Shown here in pieces: positions 63,592 through 64,000 of a stretch of DNA of 64,000 bases. Numbering within the stretch: the stretch's first letter is position 1; every line of letters begins with the position of its first letter. A program made the position numbers and the translations under genes. Location: NCBI GenBank assembly GCA_002886105.1, contig CP025776.1, positions 1,178,001 to 1,242,000 on the forward strand, given 5' to 3'. The stretch is from Enterobacter sp. EA-1 (GTDB lineage: Bacteria > Pseudomonadota > Gammaproteobacteria > Enterobacterales > Enterobacteriaceae). A model generated the notes under the pieces. The model searched no databases. It was not told the DNA's origin and was given only the letters and a program-made list of their open reading frames with translations.

Positions 63592-64000
63592 ACGAGGGTA
63601 CCCAGTTTTTACTGGCAGCCTCAAGCAACTCGCTGCCCTTGGTTTGCAGATTTTTCGCCAGCGTAATCAACGACTCATCAACCCACTGGTGAGTTGCAGC
63701 GTGAAGTTGATTTTGCGCGGCGAGCCGTCGCTGTAAAACTCGGAGCCGTTCTCTTTGACGTTGCTTATCACATACCAGCCGTAAATCATTCCCGTGCCAT
63801 CGATAAGCGGCCACTGTTTGCCCTGCTCGGCCATCAGGCGCACGGCTGCCAGCGACAACACGCCGCCGGTCAGTTCCGGGAAGAGATCGCCGGTGATTTC
63901 CACCGTATCTTCTCCCGGGCCGATGAACTGATAGGCCGCGCGTTTGCCAACGCGCGGGTTGCTGCCTCCGGGTAAACGCGGAGGTGCGGTTCATGTTCTG
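63584..64000 (-). CDS. U: P2 gpU-type tail protein (partial at window edge)
   Basis: Tail completion protein. Only the C-terminal part is inside: GKRAAYQFIGPGEDTVEITGDLFPELTGG, LAAVRLMAEQGKQWPLIDGTGMIYGWYVISNV, EFYSDGSPRKINFTLQL; end NWVPSYD at 63584. Breaks near 63690, 63905 and 63960. The N terminus lies beyond 64000. Confidence 0.85.
   Translation of the reverse strand, partial: QNMNRTSAFTRRQQPARWQTRGLSVHRPGRRYGGNHRRSLPGTDRRRVVAGSRAPDGRAGQTVAAYRWHGNDLRLVCDKQRQRERLRVLQRRLAAQNQLHAATHQWVDESLITLAKNLQTKGSELLEAASKNWVPSYD

Overview
The window is enterobacterial chromosome. The proteins of the ssrA-smpB-ratAB-bamE-recN-nadK-grpE-yfjD-ypjD-ffh-rpsP-rimM-trmD-rplS block are close to those of E. coli and lie in the E. 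coli order. The rest is accessory DNA typical of the Enterobacter/Kosakonia/Klebsiella part of the family; the genus cannot be fixed from the sequence alone. Almost every gene, essential ones included, is broken by single-base insertions or deletions (rpsP, rimM, recN, bamE, smpB, ffh and ypjD each differ from their E. coli lengths by only 1-2 nt). I read this as sequencing error and annotate each gene from its rebuilt start to its rebuilt stop, not as pseudogenes, unless a block is really missing.

Layout. 176-5039: a HAD phosphatase convergent with a phosphonate-type ABC transporter operon (leading gene, phnC, phnD, two phnE). 5402-8900: a type VI secretion VgrG followed by three tandem paralogues of a small membrane-anchored protein. 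9144-13154: a ferric-iron-type ABC importer (binding protein, fused permease, ATPase). 13155-16122: an operon on the minus strand for a peroxiredoxin, a DsbD-like thiol exchanger, an ECF sigma factor and its NrsF-type anti-sigma. 16267-17441: remnants typical of CP4-57-like islands (truncated DUF1493, unrecognised gene, internally deleted DUF932). 17784-19290: ansB and the 3' end of hemW, cut off by a junction with the first 28 codons of a P4-type integrase.

19576-49796: a prophage bounded by 47-bp direct repeats of the 3' end of ssrA. Its control region (integrase, CI, Cox/Apl, CII, DUF2732, gpA) is 186/P2-like, its head genes are P2-like (Q, P, O, N, M, L), and its lysis and tail module resembles HP1/K139 phages (DUF2586 sheath, DUF2597 tube, HP1-type holin, M15 endolysin, nested Rz/Rz1, chaperone with a -1 slippery site, tape measure, J, I, fibre, VgrG-like hub). 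Cargo sits in three places: beside attL (a two-helix membrane protein), between gpA and ogr/portal (two small genes), and beside attR (a DUF4760-like protein). All are AT-rich and are the best candidates for undescribed anti-phage functions.

49752-62010: the conserved core, with tmRNA, two LexA boxes before recN, a heat-shock promoter before grpE and a hairpin in the rpsP leader. A ClbS/DfsB-like gene is inserted between ratB and bamE. 62189-64000: the left end of a second, classical P2-like prophage (ogr, D, U) directly behind rplS.
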